DNA from: Tenacibaculum gallaicum
Lineage (GTDB): Bacteria; Bacteroidota; Bacteroidia; Flavobacteriales; Flavobacteriaceae
Reading direction: 5' to 3'
DNA: 64,000 nt
Assembly (NCBI RefSeq): GCF_003387615.1
Contig: NZ_QUNS01000002.1
Location: 124,001-188,000 of the forward strand
Position 1 is the first letter of the stretch, and each line of letters starts with the position of its first letter. Of this stretch, positions 18,648 to 27,140 are shown in pieces. The notes beneath the pieces are model-generated. The model was given only the letters and a program-made list of their open reading frames with translations, was not told the DNA's origin and searched no databases. The position numbers and the translations under genes are program-made.

Positions 18648-18915
18648 GAGCTAAAAACACATTTAAATTAATTTTTATAGCTTTTGGGTAGCTTTTGTAA
18701 ATCTTCTTTTTTTTAAGATTGTTTATATGGCTTAAAAATTATTGTATAAATAAATAATTTGAGTATTTGTTGTTTAAGTGTTAAATAAATGTATATAAAA
18801 TGCTGTTTAATGTGTTTTGTGTTATTTTTTAATAAATATTTAACGTTTTTTGTGGTTTTTGCTGTGCTTTTTGTTATTATTGATGTCAATATTAACAAAT
18901 TAAATTTTTTTTAAA

Positions 18916-20094
18916 ATGAAAACCCCCCGAATTTTATTTGGAGCTTTATTAGCTTCGATGTTGTTTATTGGTTGTAACAATTCTGAAGAATTAGTTACTG
19001 GTCCTGACAATTTAGTAGAACAGCAAACTTCTGATTTAGTAAATAAGAAGGAAACTGCTTTTCAATTCATTGATTTAATGAAAAATCAAAGCTTTAAAGA
19101 AAAAGCTGTGGAGCTATTGATTAATCAGCAACCTAGCGTTGCGATGTCTAAAATTTTAGAGCAAACTTCTGAATTTGTAGGTAGTGAAGAAGCATACAAA
19201 TCATTAGCTTCTAAAACAGCAACGTTAGAAAGTAGAGCCTCTAAAGAAGTTGCTCCAGACAAAATAGAGATTTTAGAGGTTTGGATGCATAATGGAAAAA
19301 GAATAGATAATCTTTCTGATGTGTTGTTTTCTTTTGCTCCTGAAGGAGATGAGAAAACATGGAAAAGAGTTGAGGCTTATACAATAGATAAAGAAGTTGT
19401 TTATCTTGACCCTAAAGAGGCACCAAGTCAAACAGTAATAATTATTGAAACCGATGGTTTTGAGACCTTGAAGAAAGAAGTTGCTTATATGAATAAGTAT
19501 CTTCAAGAAGGAGGAGTTCAAAATGAGAGGTTTTTAAATTCTTCATTTGATTTAAACGCTAAATCTGCTAGAAATACAGGTTTAGAAACTACGAAATTAG
19601 ATAAGATTAGATTAAATGATGATGAAGAGCCTTGGGTAAGTGGAGCAGCTGAGGTGTACGCTATAACATCAGGTATTAAGGATGATAAAAATAATCCTGA
19701 GATTAAAGTGATACCGATGTATTATTTAGATCATGATGATACTGATTATTATCCTAACCAAATATTGTTATTCTGGGATGACTATCAATATCAAGCAGCA
19801 AATATTCAATTATTTGAAAAAGATGATAATACTAATTATAAAGATTTAGTTTCTGCTATAGTAAACGGTGTTTTTCAGATTATAGGAACAGTTTCTACCC
19901 AACCATGGGTAAGCGTTTTAGGGCAAGTTGCAGGAGCGATAATTCAAGCGATGCCTGATAGTTGGTATACTAATAATGACGATTATGTAGATTCTTTTTA
20001 TACAATTGAAAAAAATAAGAGTTACAATAATTATTATGGTGCTAGAAGAAATGCTAAGATAAATTTATCTCCTTTTTATGTAGCTCCAAATTAA
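18916..20094 (+). CDS. Lipoprotein resembling DUF3103
   Basis: A 392-aa protein with an SPII signal peptide and lipobox LFIGC. The central segment (KIEILEVWMHNGKRID, DVLFSFAPEGDEKTWKRVEAY, VVYLDPKEAPSQTVIIIETDG) resembles DUF3103, a family of unknown function seen in marine bacteria. The C-terminal part is acidic and aromatic, with DDTDYYPNQILLFWDDY, and has a hydrophobic stretch with VSVLGQVAGAIIQAMP. It is probably exposed at the cell surface or in the periplasm. It is monocistronic with a strong terminator and convergent with asnB. No function is proposed. Confidence 0.7.
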   Translation: MKTPRILFGALLASMLFIGCNNSEELVTGPDNLVEQQTSDLVNKKETAFQFIDLMKNQSFKEKAVELLINQQPSVAMSKILEQTSEFVGSEEAYKSLASKTATLESRASKEVAPDKIEILEVWMHNGKRIDNLSDVLFSFAPEGDEKTWKRVEAYTIDKEVVYLDPKEAPSQTVIIIETDGFETLKKEVAYMNKYLQEGGVQNERFLNSSFDLNAKSARNTGLETTKLDKIRLNDDEEPWVSGAAEVYAITSGIKDDKNNPEIKVIPMYYLDHDDTDYYPNQILLFWDDYQYQAANIQLFEKDDNTNYKDLVSAIVNGVFQIIGTVSTQPWVSVLGQVAGAIIQAMPDSWYTNNDDYVDSFYTIEKNKSYNNYYGARRNAKINLSPFYVAPN

Positions 20095-20116
20095 AAAATA
20101 AATTTAAAAGAACAAC

Positions 20117-20147
20117 AAAAACCTCGCTTATTGGCGAGGTTTTTTTA
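20117..20147. terminator. Bidirectional terminator between the lipoprotein gene and asnB
   Basis: ACCTCGC (20121-20127) pairs with GCGAGGT (20134-20140). There is an A-run before it and a T-run after it, serving both convergent genes. Confidence 0.9.
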
Positions 20148-20181
20148 CAACTAAAATTTGAAAATAAACTAAGAATAACTC

Positions 20182-21843
20182 TTAGTAAGCGTCTTCATGT
20201 ACAGTCTTAATAGCTCTACCTGAAGGTTCGTTTTGGTTTTGAAAACTTTTATCCCATGCTAGTGCTGTAGGACTACTACAGGCAATTGAAGGGACAGATG
20301 GAACTGTTAAAGCAGCAGTTTCACTTGGGAAGTGTTCTTCAAATATTGAACGATAATAATATTCTTCTTTTGCTCTAGGTGTTTGAGTAGGAAAACGATG
20401 TGGAGCATTTACCATCATTTCATCACTAATAGCATTTTCTACTACTTCTTTTAAGGTATCAATCCAGTTGTAGCCAACTCCATCAGAAAATTGTTCTTTT
20501 TGTCTCCAAGCCACTTCTTTAGGTAAGTAACTTTCAAATGCTTTACGTAACACCCATTTTTCCATGCGTTCACCGTTAATCATTTTGTCCTCTGGGTTGA
20601 TACGCATTGCTACATCCATAAACTCTTTGTCTAAAAACGGAACACGTCCCTCAATTCCCCAGGCCATTAAGCTTTTGTTAGCACGTAAACAGTCGTATTG
20701 GTATAATTTATCTAATTTTCGTACAGTTTCTTTGTGAAATTCTTCTGCATTAGGGGCTTTATGGAAGTATAAATATCCTCCAAAAAGTTCATCAGCACCT
20801 TCACCAGATAACACCATCTTTATTCCCATTGACTTAATAACGCGCGCCATTAAATACATAGGTGTAGAAGCACGAACAGTAGTGATATCGTAGGTTTCTA
20901 AGTTGTAAATAACATCACGAATAGCATCTAAACCTTCTTGAATGGTAAAAGTAATTTCATGATGAATAGTGTCAATATATTCAGAAACTTTTTTAGCCGC
21001 AGCTAAATCAGGAGATCCCTCTAAACCAATAGAGAATGAATGTAGTTGCGGGTACCAAGCGGCATCTTTATCACCTGACTCTACACGTTTAGCAGCATAT
21101 TTTTTTGCAACAGCGGATGTAATAGAAGAATCTAATCCACCTGATAACAATACCCCATAAGGTACATCACTCATTAGTTGACGATGGACAGCTGCTTCTA
21201 AAGCGTCACGAACTTCATCAATAGAAGTTTGGTTGTCTTTTATAGCTTCGTATTCCATCCAATCACGAGAATACCATTTTTGCAAACCATCTTCACGGGT
21301 ATAGTAATGACCTGGAGGAAAAACTTCAATTTTGTTACAATAACCTTCTAAAGCTTTTAGCTCAGAGGCTACATAAAAAGTACCGTGTTTGTCCCATCCT
21401 ATGTATAAAGGAATAACTCCCATATGATCACGAGCTATTAAATATTCATCGGTAATAGAATCATACACCGCAAAACCAAAAATTCCATTTAAATCATCTA
21501 AAAACTCAACACCTTTTTCTTTGTATAGAGCTAAAATAACTTCACAATCAGATTTTGTTAAGAATTTATGTTGCTCTTTGAGTTGCTTTCTTATTTCTTT
21601 ATGATTGTATATTTCTCCATTAGCAGCTAATACAAACCTACGGTCATGGCTAAACAGAGGTTGCTGTCCAGAAGCAGGGTCAACAATTGCTAATCGCTCA
21701 TGTGCCATAATTGCCTTTTCATCACTATAAATTCCGCTCCAGTCTGGACCTCTATGGCGAACCTTCTTAGCCATTTCTAATAGTTGAGGTCTTAATTTAT
21801 CTGACGGTTGTTTTAAATCAAACGCACATACAATTCCACACAT
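20182..21843 (-). CDS. asnB: Asparagine synthetase B, glutamine-hydrolysing
   Basis: A 553-aa class II amidotransferase that makes asparagine from aspartate, ATP and glutamine. It starts MCGIVCAFD, so after removal of the methionine Cys is the N-terminal nucleophile. The glutaminase domain follows (RGPDWSG, ERLAIVDP, ANGEIYNH), then the synthetase domain with the ATP-pyrophosphatase loop LLSGGLDSS and the GEGADELFGGY motif. Length and motifs are those of the E. coli-type enzyme. It is monocistronic on the minus strand. Confidence 0.97.
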   Translation of the reverse strand: MCGIVCAFDLKQPSDKLRPQLLEMAKKVRHRGPDWSGIYSDEKAIMAHERLAIVDPASGQQPLFSHDRRFVLAANGEIYNHKEIRKQLKEQHKFLTKSDCEVILALYKEKGVEFLDDLNGIFGFAVYDSITDEYLIARDHMGVIPLYIGWDKHGTFYVASELKALEGYCNKIEVFPPGHYYTREDGLQKWYSRDWMEYEAIKDNQTSIDEVRDALEAAVHRQLMSDVPYGVLLSGGLDSSITSAVAKKYAAKRVESGDKDAAWYPQLHSFSIGLEGSPDLAAAKKVSEYIDTIHHEITFTIQEGLDAIRDVIYNLETYDITTVRASTPMYLMARVIKSMGIKMVLSGEGADELFGGYLYFHKAPNAEEFHKETVRKLDKLYQYDCLRANKSLMAWGIEGRVPFLDKEFMDVAMRINPEDKMINGERMEKWVLRKAFESYLPKEVAWRQKEQFSDGVGYNWIDTLKEVVENAISDEMMVNAPHRFPTQTPRAKEEYYYRSIFEEHFPSETAALTVPSVPSIACSSPTALAWDKSFQNQNEPSGRAIKTVHEDAY

Positions 21844-22104
21844 AATTTTGTTTTTTATTGTTTATTACAATGCAAATAACCTAATTATGTTTTTATTTTT
21901 AAACAATTATATTATTATTGATTACATATTGTAACTTTTTAACCTGAAAAATAATGTTTTAGAAACTTTAATTTGAGTTTAAAGATATTGTTGCTTTACT
22001 TTTTAATTTACTCTTGTAATAATTATAAAGTTGAGTTTCATGCGGAAAGGAGGTGTTGGAATTTTAACAGTAAAATTGATGTTTCTTTCCTGAGACTAAA
22101 ATAT

Positions 22105-22280
22105 ATTTGCTGTGGTTTTTCTTTTAAAGAAAAGAAAATTAAAAGGGAATTAGGTGAAAATCCTAAACTGTACCCGCAACTGTAAGCTTAGGCCATTAAT
22201 CATGGGCACTTGTTATTTCTTACACCACTGTTTTTACGGGAAGGTAGTAGCAAGATGTTAGTCAGGAGACCTGCCAAAAT
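22105..22280 (+). promoter_or_regulatory. Cobalamin riboswitch
   Basis: Conserved blocks of the cobalamin (B12) aptamer appear in order: AAAAGGGAAT then GGTGAAAATCC (22141-22163), the B12-box region ACTGTACCCGCAACTGTAA (22167-22185), CCACTG (22225-22230), GGGAAGG (22238-22244), and the 3' block GTCAGGAGACCTGCC (22261-22275). The 5' boundary is approximate. A hairpin-forming stretch at about 22042-22090 precedes it. It lies on the same strand and about 120 nt before the lipoprotein gene at 22403, which it presumably represses when B12 is plentiful. The 21844-22104 stretch upstream has no gene. Confidence 0.93.
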
Positions 22281-22402
22281 TTAACTTGTTGTTTTTCTTT
22301 CGGGAATAAAAGAGTAGCAATGTTACACATAAACATTTTATGTTTTGAAGAATGTTTATCAGTGTTTTTTTAGTTTCAGAAACTTTAAATTTAATTATAA
22401 TA

Positions 22403-23467
22403 ATGATACGTAATTATAGTATTGTATTGGTATGTTTAATATCAGTTTTTTTTTCATGTTCAAGTGATTCAACAAAACATGAACCAACCCCAATTTATGA
22501 TAATTCTTTCATACTTAGTTATGAGGGAGATAAGACAACAATAGCTCATTTGGATGAAGATTATGTTTTTACTGCTAATGTATATGAATCTCTAAATGAG
22601 AACTCAATATCTTTTGCAAAATTTGAAAATAGTTTATTAGTGGTGTCTCAAGACGGACCTAATTTTGTTACAAAATTAAGCTTAAAAGATCTTGTGGAAG
22701 AAGCAATAGTGACTACATCAAAGGTAAGTAGTCCTTCTTATCTAACTATGTATTCAGAAACAGAGGGTGTAACGATTTCAACTGGTGGAAGAGGGAGACG
22801 AAAAACGTATGATTTATCATTTTTTAACTTAACAGAAGGAGTAAAAGATAAAGTTGATGGAATTTCATCAAAAGTATTGTTTTCAAAGTCAGGGGTGTTA
22901 GTAGATGGAGATAATATGTTAATAGCCGATGATAAAGAACTGAAAATATTAAACATTAAAGATAAATCATTAAAAGTGGTGTTAACTTTTGAAGATGTAA
23001 TCTCAGGTATTTTAAAAGGTAAGGATAATAAAATTTGGATAGGGACAGAGAAAAGAGTTGGTGAAGCTAAATTTATAAGCTTAACAGCTAGTTACACTGT
23101 TGATGAAACGATTACGTTATCAGGAGTTAATTTGTATAAAAACAGTATGCTTTCAAAGAGTAAGTCAAGTGATTATGTTTATTGGTCTGAAGTATCTACA
23201 GGAATAATTCATCGTTTTAATACAGTAACAAAAGAAGTAGAAGAATTTATTAACCCAACTACAGAAGGAATAATGCTTACAACTGTTATAAGAGAACACC
23301 CTACTACAGGAAAAGTATATGTTTTAGGAGCAGAAGATTTTTTTGATACAGATAAAAGTATACTCACTGTTTACAATGAAGATAAATCTGTTTTTAAAAC
23401 AATAAAAGGAGTAGGGAGTTCGCCAATAGATATTTTCTTCTCTAAAGAAGATTTTTCTGTAAATTAA
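22403..23467 (+). CDS. Probable B12-regulated surface lipoprotein (beta-propeller, BtuG/DUF5074-like)
   Basis: A 354-aa protein with SPII signal MIRNYSIVLVCLISVFFSC. An in-frame upstream ATG at 22352 exists, but MIRN gives the normal lipoprotein start. The rest is a series of short beta-rich units (SFAKFENSLLVVSQDGPNFV, GVLVDGDNMLIADDKELKIL, GKDNKIWIGT, SDYVYWSEVSTGIIHRFN) that read like blades of a YncE-type propeller. BtuG of Bacteroides is such a lipoprotein and captures B12 at the cell surface for BtuB. The cobalamin riboswitch upstream supports a similar role. No btuB gene is adjacent, so the receptor partner is missing here. The fold assignment is my reading, not a verified match. Confidence 0.65.
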   Translation: MIRNYSIVLVCLISVFFSCSSDSTKHEPTPIYDNSFILSYEGDKTTIAHLDEDYVFTANVYESLNENSISFAKFENSLLVVSQDGPNFVTKLSLKDLVEEAIVTTSKVSSPSYLTMYSETEGVTISTGGRGRRKTYDLSFFNLTEGVKDKVDGISSKVLFSKSGVLVDGDNMLIADDKELKILNIKDKSLKVVLTFEDVISGILKGKDNKIWIGTEKRVGEAKFISLTASYTVDETITLSGVNLYKNSMLSKSKSSDYVYWSEVSTGIIHRFNTVTKEVEEFINPTTEGIMLTTVIREHPTTGKVYVLGAEDFFDTDKSILTVYNEDKSVFKTIKGVGSSPIDIFFSKEDFSVN

Positions 23468-23507
23468 GTATTGTTTATTGATTTACTTATTTTTTAATAC
23501 GAAAAAG

Positions 23508-23538
23508 TTTGTAAAATCAAAATCACTTTATACATTTG
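23508..23538 (+). promoter_or_regulatory. trp operon promoter
   Basis: TTTG (23508-23511), 19 nt, then TACATTTG (23531-23538). This is a full match to the Bacteroidota promoter consensus, directly before the trp leader peptide ATG at 23546. Confidence 0.8.
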
Positions 23539-23545
23539 TAGCATA

Positions 23546-23599
23546 ATGATAAAACAACAATTAAATAACTGGTGGTGGAAAACTCGTAACTTACGTTAG
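23546..23599 (+). CDS. trpL: trp operon leader peptide
   Basis: A 17-codon ORF, MIKQQLNNWWWKTRNLR, with three consecutive Trp codons (TGGTGGTGG, 23570-23578). It starts 8 nt after the promoter -7 box and stops about 30 nt before the attenuator terminator. Ribosome stalling at the Trp codons when charged Trp-tRNA is scarce would favour an alternative pairing and let transcription continue into trpE. It is too short for routine gene calling. Confidence 0.9.
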   Translation: MIKQQLNNWWWKTRNLR

Positions 23600-23631
23600 T
23601 GAGACCATCTTGTTATATCTATAATACAACG

Positions 23632-23662
23632 AAAAGGCTTATCTCATGATAAGCCTTTTTTG
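23632..23662 (+). terminator. trp attenuator terminator
   Basis: AAAAGGCTTATC (23632-23643) pairs with GATAAGCCTTTT (23648-23659) and is followed by more Ts. A competing antiterminator is possible: TGAGA and CC at about 23600-23606 with GG and TCTCA inside the terminator's left arm. An upstream pause hairpin can form across CTCGTAAC/GTTAGTGAG, which includes the leader's end. Confidence 0.88.
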
Positions 23663-23681
23663 TTTTTACATATTAAATGAA

Positions 23682-25073
23682 ATGAAAAAAAATACCTTTA
23701 AAACAATAGCAAAAAAACAATTGGCAGATATGGTAACGCCAGTTAGTTTATACTTAAAAACAAGAGATAAGTATGCGAATAGCTTGCTGTTAGAAAGTTC
23801 TGACTATCATAGTAAAGAAAATAGTTATTCATTTTTATGCATAGATCCTTTAGTTACAATTAAGGCTGAAAAAGATGAGTTAGTATTGACTTATCAAAAG
23901 GAAGAATTAGAAAGAACCCCTATTCAAAGAGATTTCTATAAAAAATTTGATGCATACAGTGATGTTATTTCGGTAGACTGTTCAGAGGAAATAAAATCGT
24001 TTAACGGACTCTATGGGTATACCACTTTTGATGCTGTACAATACTTTGAAACAATTCAATTAAAATCAAAGAGAGCTCCATCAGCAATTCCAATGTTACA
24101 GTATAGTTTTTTTAGGTTTATCGTTGCCATTAATCATTTTAAAAATGAAATGATTTTGATAGAAAACATACCAGAAGGAGAGGAGTCTCGATTATCAGAA
24201 ATTGAAAACTTAGTAAACTCTCAATCCTTTGCTAAATATGACTTTGCTTTTAAAGGAGAAGAAACATCTAATATTACAGATGAAGAGTTTAAAGAAAATG
24301 TTACCAAAGCAAAAGAACATTGTAAGAGAGGAGATGTTTTTCAGTTGGTCTTATCTCGTCAATTTCAACAACAATTTAAAGGGGACGAATTTAATGTGTA
24401 CAGAGCATTACGTTCCATAAATCCATCTCCTTATTTATTTTATTTCGATTACGGAAGTTTTAAGTTGATGGGGTCTTCACCCGAAGCACAAATTAAGATA
24501 GACGAAGGTCAGGCGATTATTAACCCAATTGCAGGAACTTTTAGAAGAACAGGTGATGATGAAAAAGATAGAGAGTTAGCCAAAGAATTAGCAAATGACC
24601 CAAAAGAAAATGCAGAGCATGTGATGTTGGTTGATTTAGCCCGAAACGATTTAAGTAAGCATGCAACGAATGTAACGGTAGAAACTTACAAAGAAGTACA
24701 ATATTTTAGCCATGTAATTCATTTGGTATCAACAGTGACAGGAAAGATTACAGGAAACCCAATAGAAATTGTGGGAGATACGTTTCCTGCAGGAACTTTA
24801 AGCGGAGCACCAAAATATAAAGCAATGGAGTTGATAGATAGGTATGAAAATCAAACTCGCGGATTTTATGGAGGATGTGTTGGTTTTATAGGTTTAAACG
24901 GAAATGTAAACCAAGCCATAGCAATTCGTTCTTTTGTAAGTAAAAATAATACCTTGTTTTATCAAGCAGGAGCAGGAATTGTAATCAATTCAAAAGAAGA
25001 AAACGAACTACAAGAAGTAAATAACAAATTAGCAGCACTCAAAAAAGCATTAGTGTTAGCAGAAGAAATATAA
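23682..25073 (+). CDS. trpE: Anthranilate synthase component I
   Basis: A 463-aa large subunit that converts chorismate to anthranilate with ammonia from TrpG. The start MKKNTFKTIAKK is chosen because the longer frame (from 23646) begins inside the attenuator stem. The tryptophan feedback-site motif LLESSD is near the N-terminus; the chorismate-binding region has SPEAQIKI, PIAGTFRRTG, DLARNDLSKHA and TFPAGTLSGAPK. It is the first structural gene of the attenuated trp operon. Confidence 0.97.
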   Translation: MKKNTFKTIAKKQLADMVTPVSLYLKTRDKYANSLLLESSDYHSKENSYSFLCIDPLVTIKAEKDELVLTYQKEELERTPIQRDFYKKFDAYSDVISVDCSEEIKSFNGLYGYTTFDAVQYFETIQLKSKRAPSAIPMLQYSFFRFIVAINHFKNEMILIENIPEGEESRLSEIENLVNSQSFAKYDFAFKGEETSNITDEEFKENVTKAKEHCKRGDVFQLVLSRQFQQQFKGDEFNVYRALRSINPSPYLFYFDYGSFKLMGSSPEAQIKIDEGQAIINPIAGTFRRTGDDEKDRELAKELANDPKENAEHVMLVDLARNDLSKHATNVTVETYKEVQYFSHVIHLVSTVTGKITGNPIEIVGDTFPAGTLSGAPKYKAMELIDRYENQTRGFYGGCVGFIGLNGNVNQAIAIRSFVSKNNTLFYQAGAGIVINSKEENELQEVNNKLAALKKALVLAEEI

Positions 25074-25156
25074 AATTAGAATTGAGATGTTAGTATTTAG
25101 ATGTGGGATATACATGCTTTATCAATACTCAAATCTCAATACTCAATACTATAAAT

Positions 25157-25735
25157 ATGAAGATACTAATATTAGACAATTACGACTCGTTTACCTATAA
25201 CTTGGTGCATTATGTAGAAGATATTACAGGTACTTTACCAGATGTATATCGCAACGATGAAATTTCTATAGAAGAAATAAAAAATTACGACGCTATTATT
25301 TTATCTCCAGGACCAGGAATTCCTGATGAAGCGGGTATTTTAAAAGAAGCAATTAAAACGTATGCTGGGAAAATTCCAATTTTTGGTGTGTGTTTAGGTT
25401 TACAAGCCATTACTGAAGTTTTTGGAGGTGAGATAGAAAATCTAAACGATGTTTTTCATGGAGTAGCTACTGAAATGAAAGTAACTAAAAAGAATACAAT
25501 TACTTTTAAAGATATTCCAGAAGTATTTGAAGCAGCTCGTTACCACTCTTGGATTGCTTCTCATACTAATTTTCCACAAGAATTAGAAGTAACTGCAATT
25601 GATGAAGATGAAAGTATTATGGCTTTGAGACATAAAGAATTTGCTATTGAAGCAGTGCAATTTCACCCAGAAAGTATCTTAACTCCAGATGGGAAAAAAA
25701 TGATTCAGAATTTTATAGAAAGTGTAAATAAATAA
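25157..25735 (+). CDS. trpG: Anthranilate synthase component II (glutamine amidotransferase)
   Basis: A 192-aa class I glutaminase. The start MKILILDNYDSFTYNL is standard for TrpG/PabA. The nucleophile elbow FGVCLGLQA and the terminal VQFHPESIL supply Cys, His and Glu of the triad. It gives ammonia to TrpE, may also serve PabB, and lies in the trp operon. The 83-bp spacer to trpE contains a short repeat (TCAATACTCAAATC at 25122-25135) seen inverted before trpF. Confidence 0.96.
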   Translation: MKILILDNYDSFTYNLVHYVEDITGTLPDVYRNDEISIEEIKNYDAIILSPGPGIPDEAGILKEAIKTYAGKIPIFGVCLGLQAITEVFGGEIENLNDVFHGVATEMKVTKKNTITFKDIPEVFEAARYHSWIASHTNFPQELEVTAIDEDESIMALRHKEFAIEAVQFHPESILTPDGKKMIQNFIESVNK

Positions 25736-25764
25736 TGTCATTTCGAACGAAGTGAGAAATCTGT
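25736..25764 (+). repeat. Short interspersed repeat, copy 1, in the trpG-trpD spacer
   Basis: It begins TGTCATTTCGAACGAAGTGA and ends GAAATCTGT. It matches the element at 28629-28657 in most positions. It can fold on itself through TTTC(G)/(C)GAAA-type pairing. Repeats of this look are scattered in Flavobacteriia genomes. Confidence 0.75.
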
Positions 25765-25804
25765 TAGAAAAAAGTAAACTTATTCTATAGAAAATATAAA
25801 AGAA

Positions 25805-26794
25805 ATGAAAAAAATACTAAACACGTTGTTTGAACAAAAGCGATTGACGAAAGAACAATCGAAAGAAGTTTTGATAAACATTGCACAAGAAAAATACAAT
25901 GCTTCACAAATAGCCGCATTCATTACTGTGTTTTTAATGCGTCCAGTTTCGGTAGATGAATTATCAGGATTTAGAGAAGCTTTATTGGAACTCGCCATAA
26001 AAGTAGATTTATCTGACTTTAATACCATCGATTTATGTGGAACAGGAGGTGACGGAAAAAACACATTTAATATTTCAACATTAACCTCATTTATAGTTGC
26101 TGGAACGGGACATAAAGTTGCAAAACACGGTAATTATGGAGTGTCTTCTGCATCGGGGTCATCCAATATGTTGGAGTTTTTAGGATATAACTTTACAAAT
26201 AATGAATCAACGTTGAAAGGTCAGTTAGAAGAAGCAAACATTTGTTTTTTACACGCACCGTTATTTCATCCAGCAATGAAGGTTGTAGCACCTATTAGAA
26301 AAGAACTAGGGGTGAAAACATTTTTCAATATGTTAGGGCCTTTGGTAAATCCAAGTCGTCCACAAAATCAGTTAGTGGGGGTGTTTAATTTAGAGGTTGC
26401 GAGGGTGTACAATTACATGCTACAGCAATCAAATGTGAACTATGGAGTGGTACATGCACTAGACGGATACGACGAAATCTCATTAACAGGAGATTTTAAA
26501 TTGTTTACCAAAGAAGCAGAGCAACAAGTTTCTCCATCTGATTTGGGGCAAAAACAGATTGCTTCATCAGCTATTTTTGGAGGCAATACCGTTAAAGAAG
26601 CAGCAGAAATATTTGTGAGTATTATTAACGGAAAAGGAACAGAAGCGCAAAACAATGTAGTATTAACTAATGCTGCATTTGCCTTAAAAACGTTTGACAA
26701 GCATAAGAGTTTTGACACTGCATTTGAAGAAGCAAAAGATTCGTTATTAGGATTAAAAGCGAAAGAATGTTTAAATAAGTTAATTACGAATTAG
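25805..26794 (+). CDS. trpD: Anthranilate phosphoribosyltransferase
   Basis: A 329-aa enzyme that transfers phosphoribose from PRPP to anthranilate. The PRPP/Mg loop CGTGGDGKNTFNIST, the KHGNYGVSSASGSSNMLE region and the KTFFNMLGPLVNPSRP segment are intact. The length is normal. It is not fused to trpG, unlike the enteric arrangement. It is the third gene of the trp operon. Confidence 0.96.
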   Translation: MKKILNTLFEQKRLTKEQSKEVLINIAQEKYNASQIAAFITVFLMRPVSVDELSGFREALLELAIKVDLSDFNTIDLCGTGGDGKNTFNISTLTSFIVAGTGHKVAKHGNYGVSSASGSSNMLEFLGYNFTNNESTLKGQLEEANICFLHAPLFHPAMKVVAPIRKELGVKTFFNMLGPLVNPSRPQNQLVGVFNLEVARVYNYMLQQSNVNYGVVHALDGYDEISLTGDFKLFTKEAEQQVSPSDLGQKQIASSAIFGGNTVKEAAEIFVSIINGKGTEAQNNVVLTNAAFALKTFDKHKSFDTAFEEAKDSLLGLKAKECLNKLITN

Positions 26795-26818
26795 TAATTA
26801 CGAATTATAAATTGTTGA
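26781..26818 (+). repeat. Left flank repeat of the four-helix-bundle ORF
   Basis: Two copies of AATTACGAATT-type sequence (TAATTACGAATTAGTAATTA and then CGAATTATAAATTG) start at the trpD stop and end at the IVP start. The right flank (27100-27138) has the same words inverted. Confidence 0.7.
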
Positions 26819-26820
26819 TT

Positions 26821-27114
26821 ATGAAAAAGGGTAATATTATTCAGGTAAAAAGTTATGATTTTGCTGTCAAAATAGTAAAGTTATATAAGCATTTATCACA
26901 AGAGAAAAAGGAGTTTGTTTTAAGTAAACAATTATTACGTTCAGGTACGTCAATTGGAGCGAATATAGAAGAAGCAAGAGAAACTCATTATTGGATTCGT
27001 TTGTTAAAAGACACTGGTTTTCTTTCAAAAGATACAGCACAATCATTTTTAAATGATGTAGAGGAAATACTTAAAATCATAGGAAGCATTCAAAAGACAA
27101 TTCGTAATTCATAA
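26821..27114 (+). CDS. Four-helix-bundle (23S rRNA intervening-sequence type) protein, internally shortened
   Basis: A 97-aa protein from ATG at 26821 (a TTG at 26812 would add three residues). Family signatures are SYDFAVKIVKLYKHL, EFVLSKQLLRSGTSIGANIEEA and ETHYWIRLLKDTGF. In family members as I know them, about 20 residues (a GGQSKKDF-like helix ending KEA) separate the IEEA and RET segments; here IEEARET is continuous, so the third helix seems deleted in frame, possibly by recombination between the EEA and KEA words. The family has no firm function. It sits between trpD and trpC, flanked by inverted AATTACGAATT words, like an inserted cassette. Confidence 0.8.
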   Translation: MKKGNIIQVKSYDFAVKIVKLYKHLSQEKKEFVLSKQLLRSGTSIGANIEEARETHYWIRLLKDTGFLSKDTAQSFLNDVEEILKIIGSIQKTIRNS

Positions 27115-27138
27115 TTAAAAAATCATAATTTATAATTG
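27100..27138 (+). repeat. Right flank repeat of the four-helix-bundle ORF
   Basis: AATTCGTAATTCATAATT and, further right, AATCATAATTTATAATTG are inverted versions of the words at 26781-26818. They overlap the end of the ORF and run up to the trpC start. Confidence 0.65.
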
Positions 27139-27140
27139 AA

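Noticed and set aside
18713..18898. 61-aa minus-strand ORF upstream of gyrB
   Set aside because: Low-complexity Lys/Ile/Thr-rich translation of an AT-rich spacer, with no family features and overlapping no promoter signal.
21973..22185. 70-aa plus-strand ORF before the B12-regulated lipoprotein gene
   Set aside because: It runs through the conserved core of the cobalamin riboswitch, which explains the sequence better.
23646..23681. Longer N-terminus for TrpE
   Set aside because: The extra codons lie in the attenuator terminator; the ATG at 23682 gives the normal protein start.
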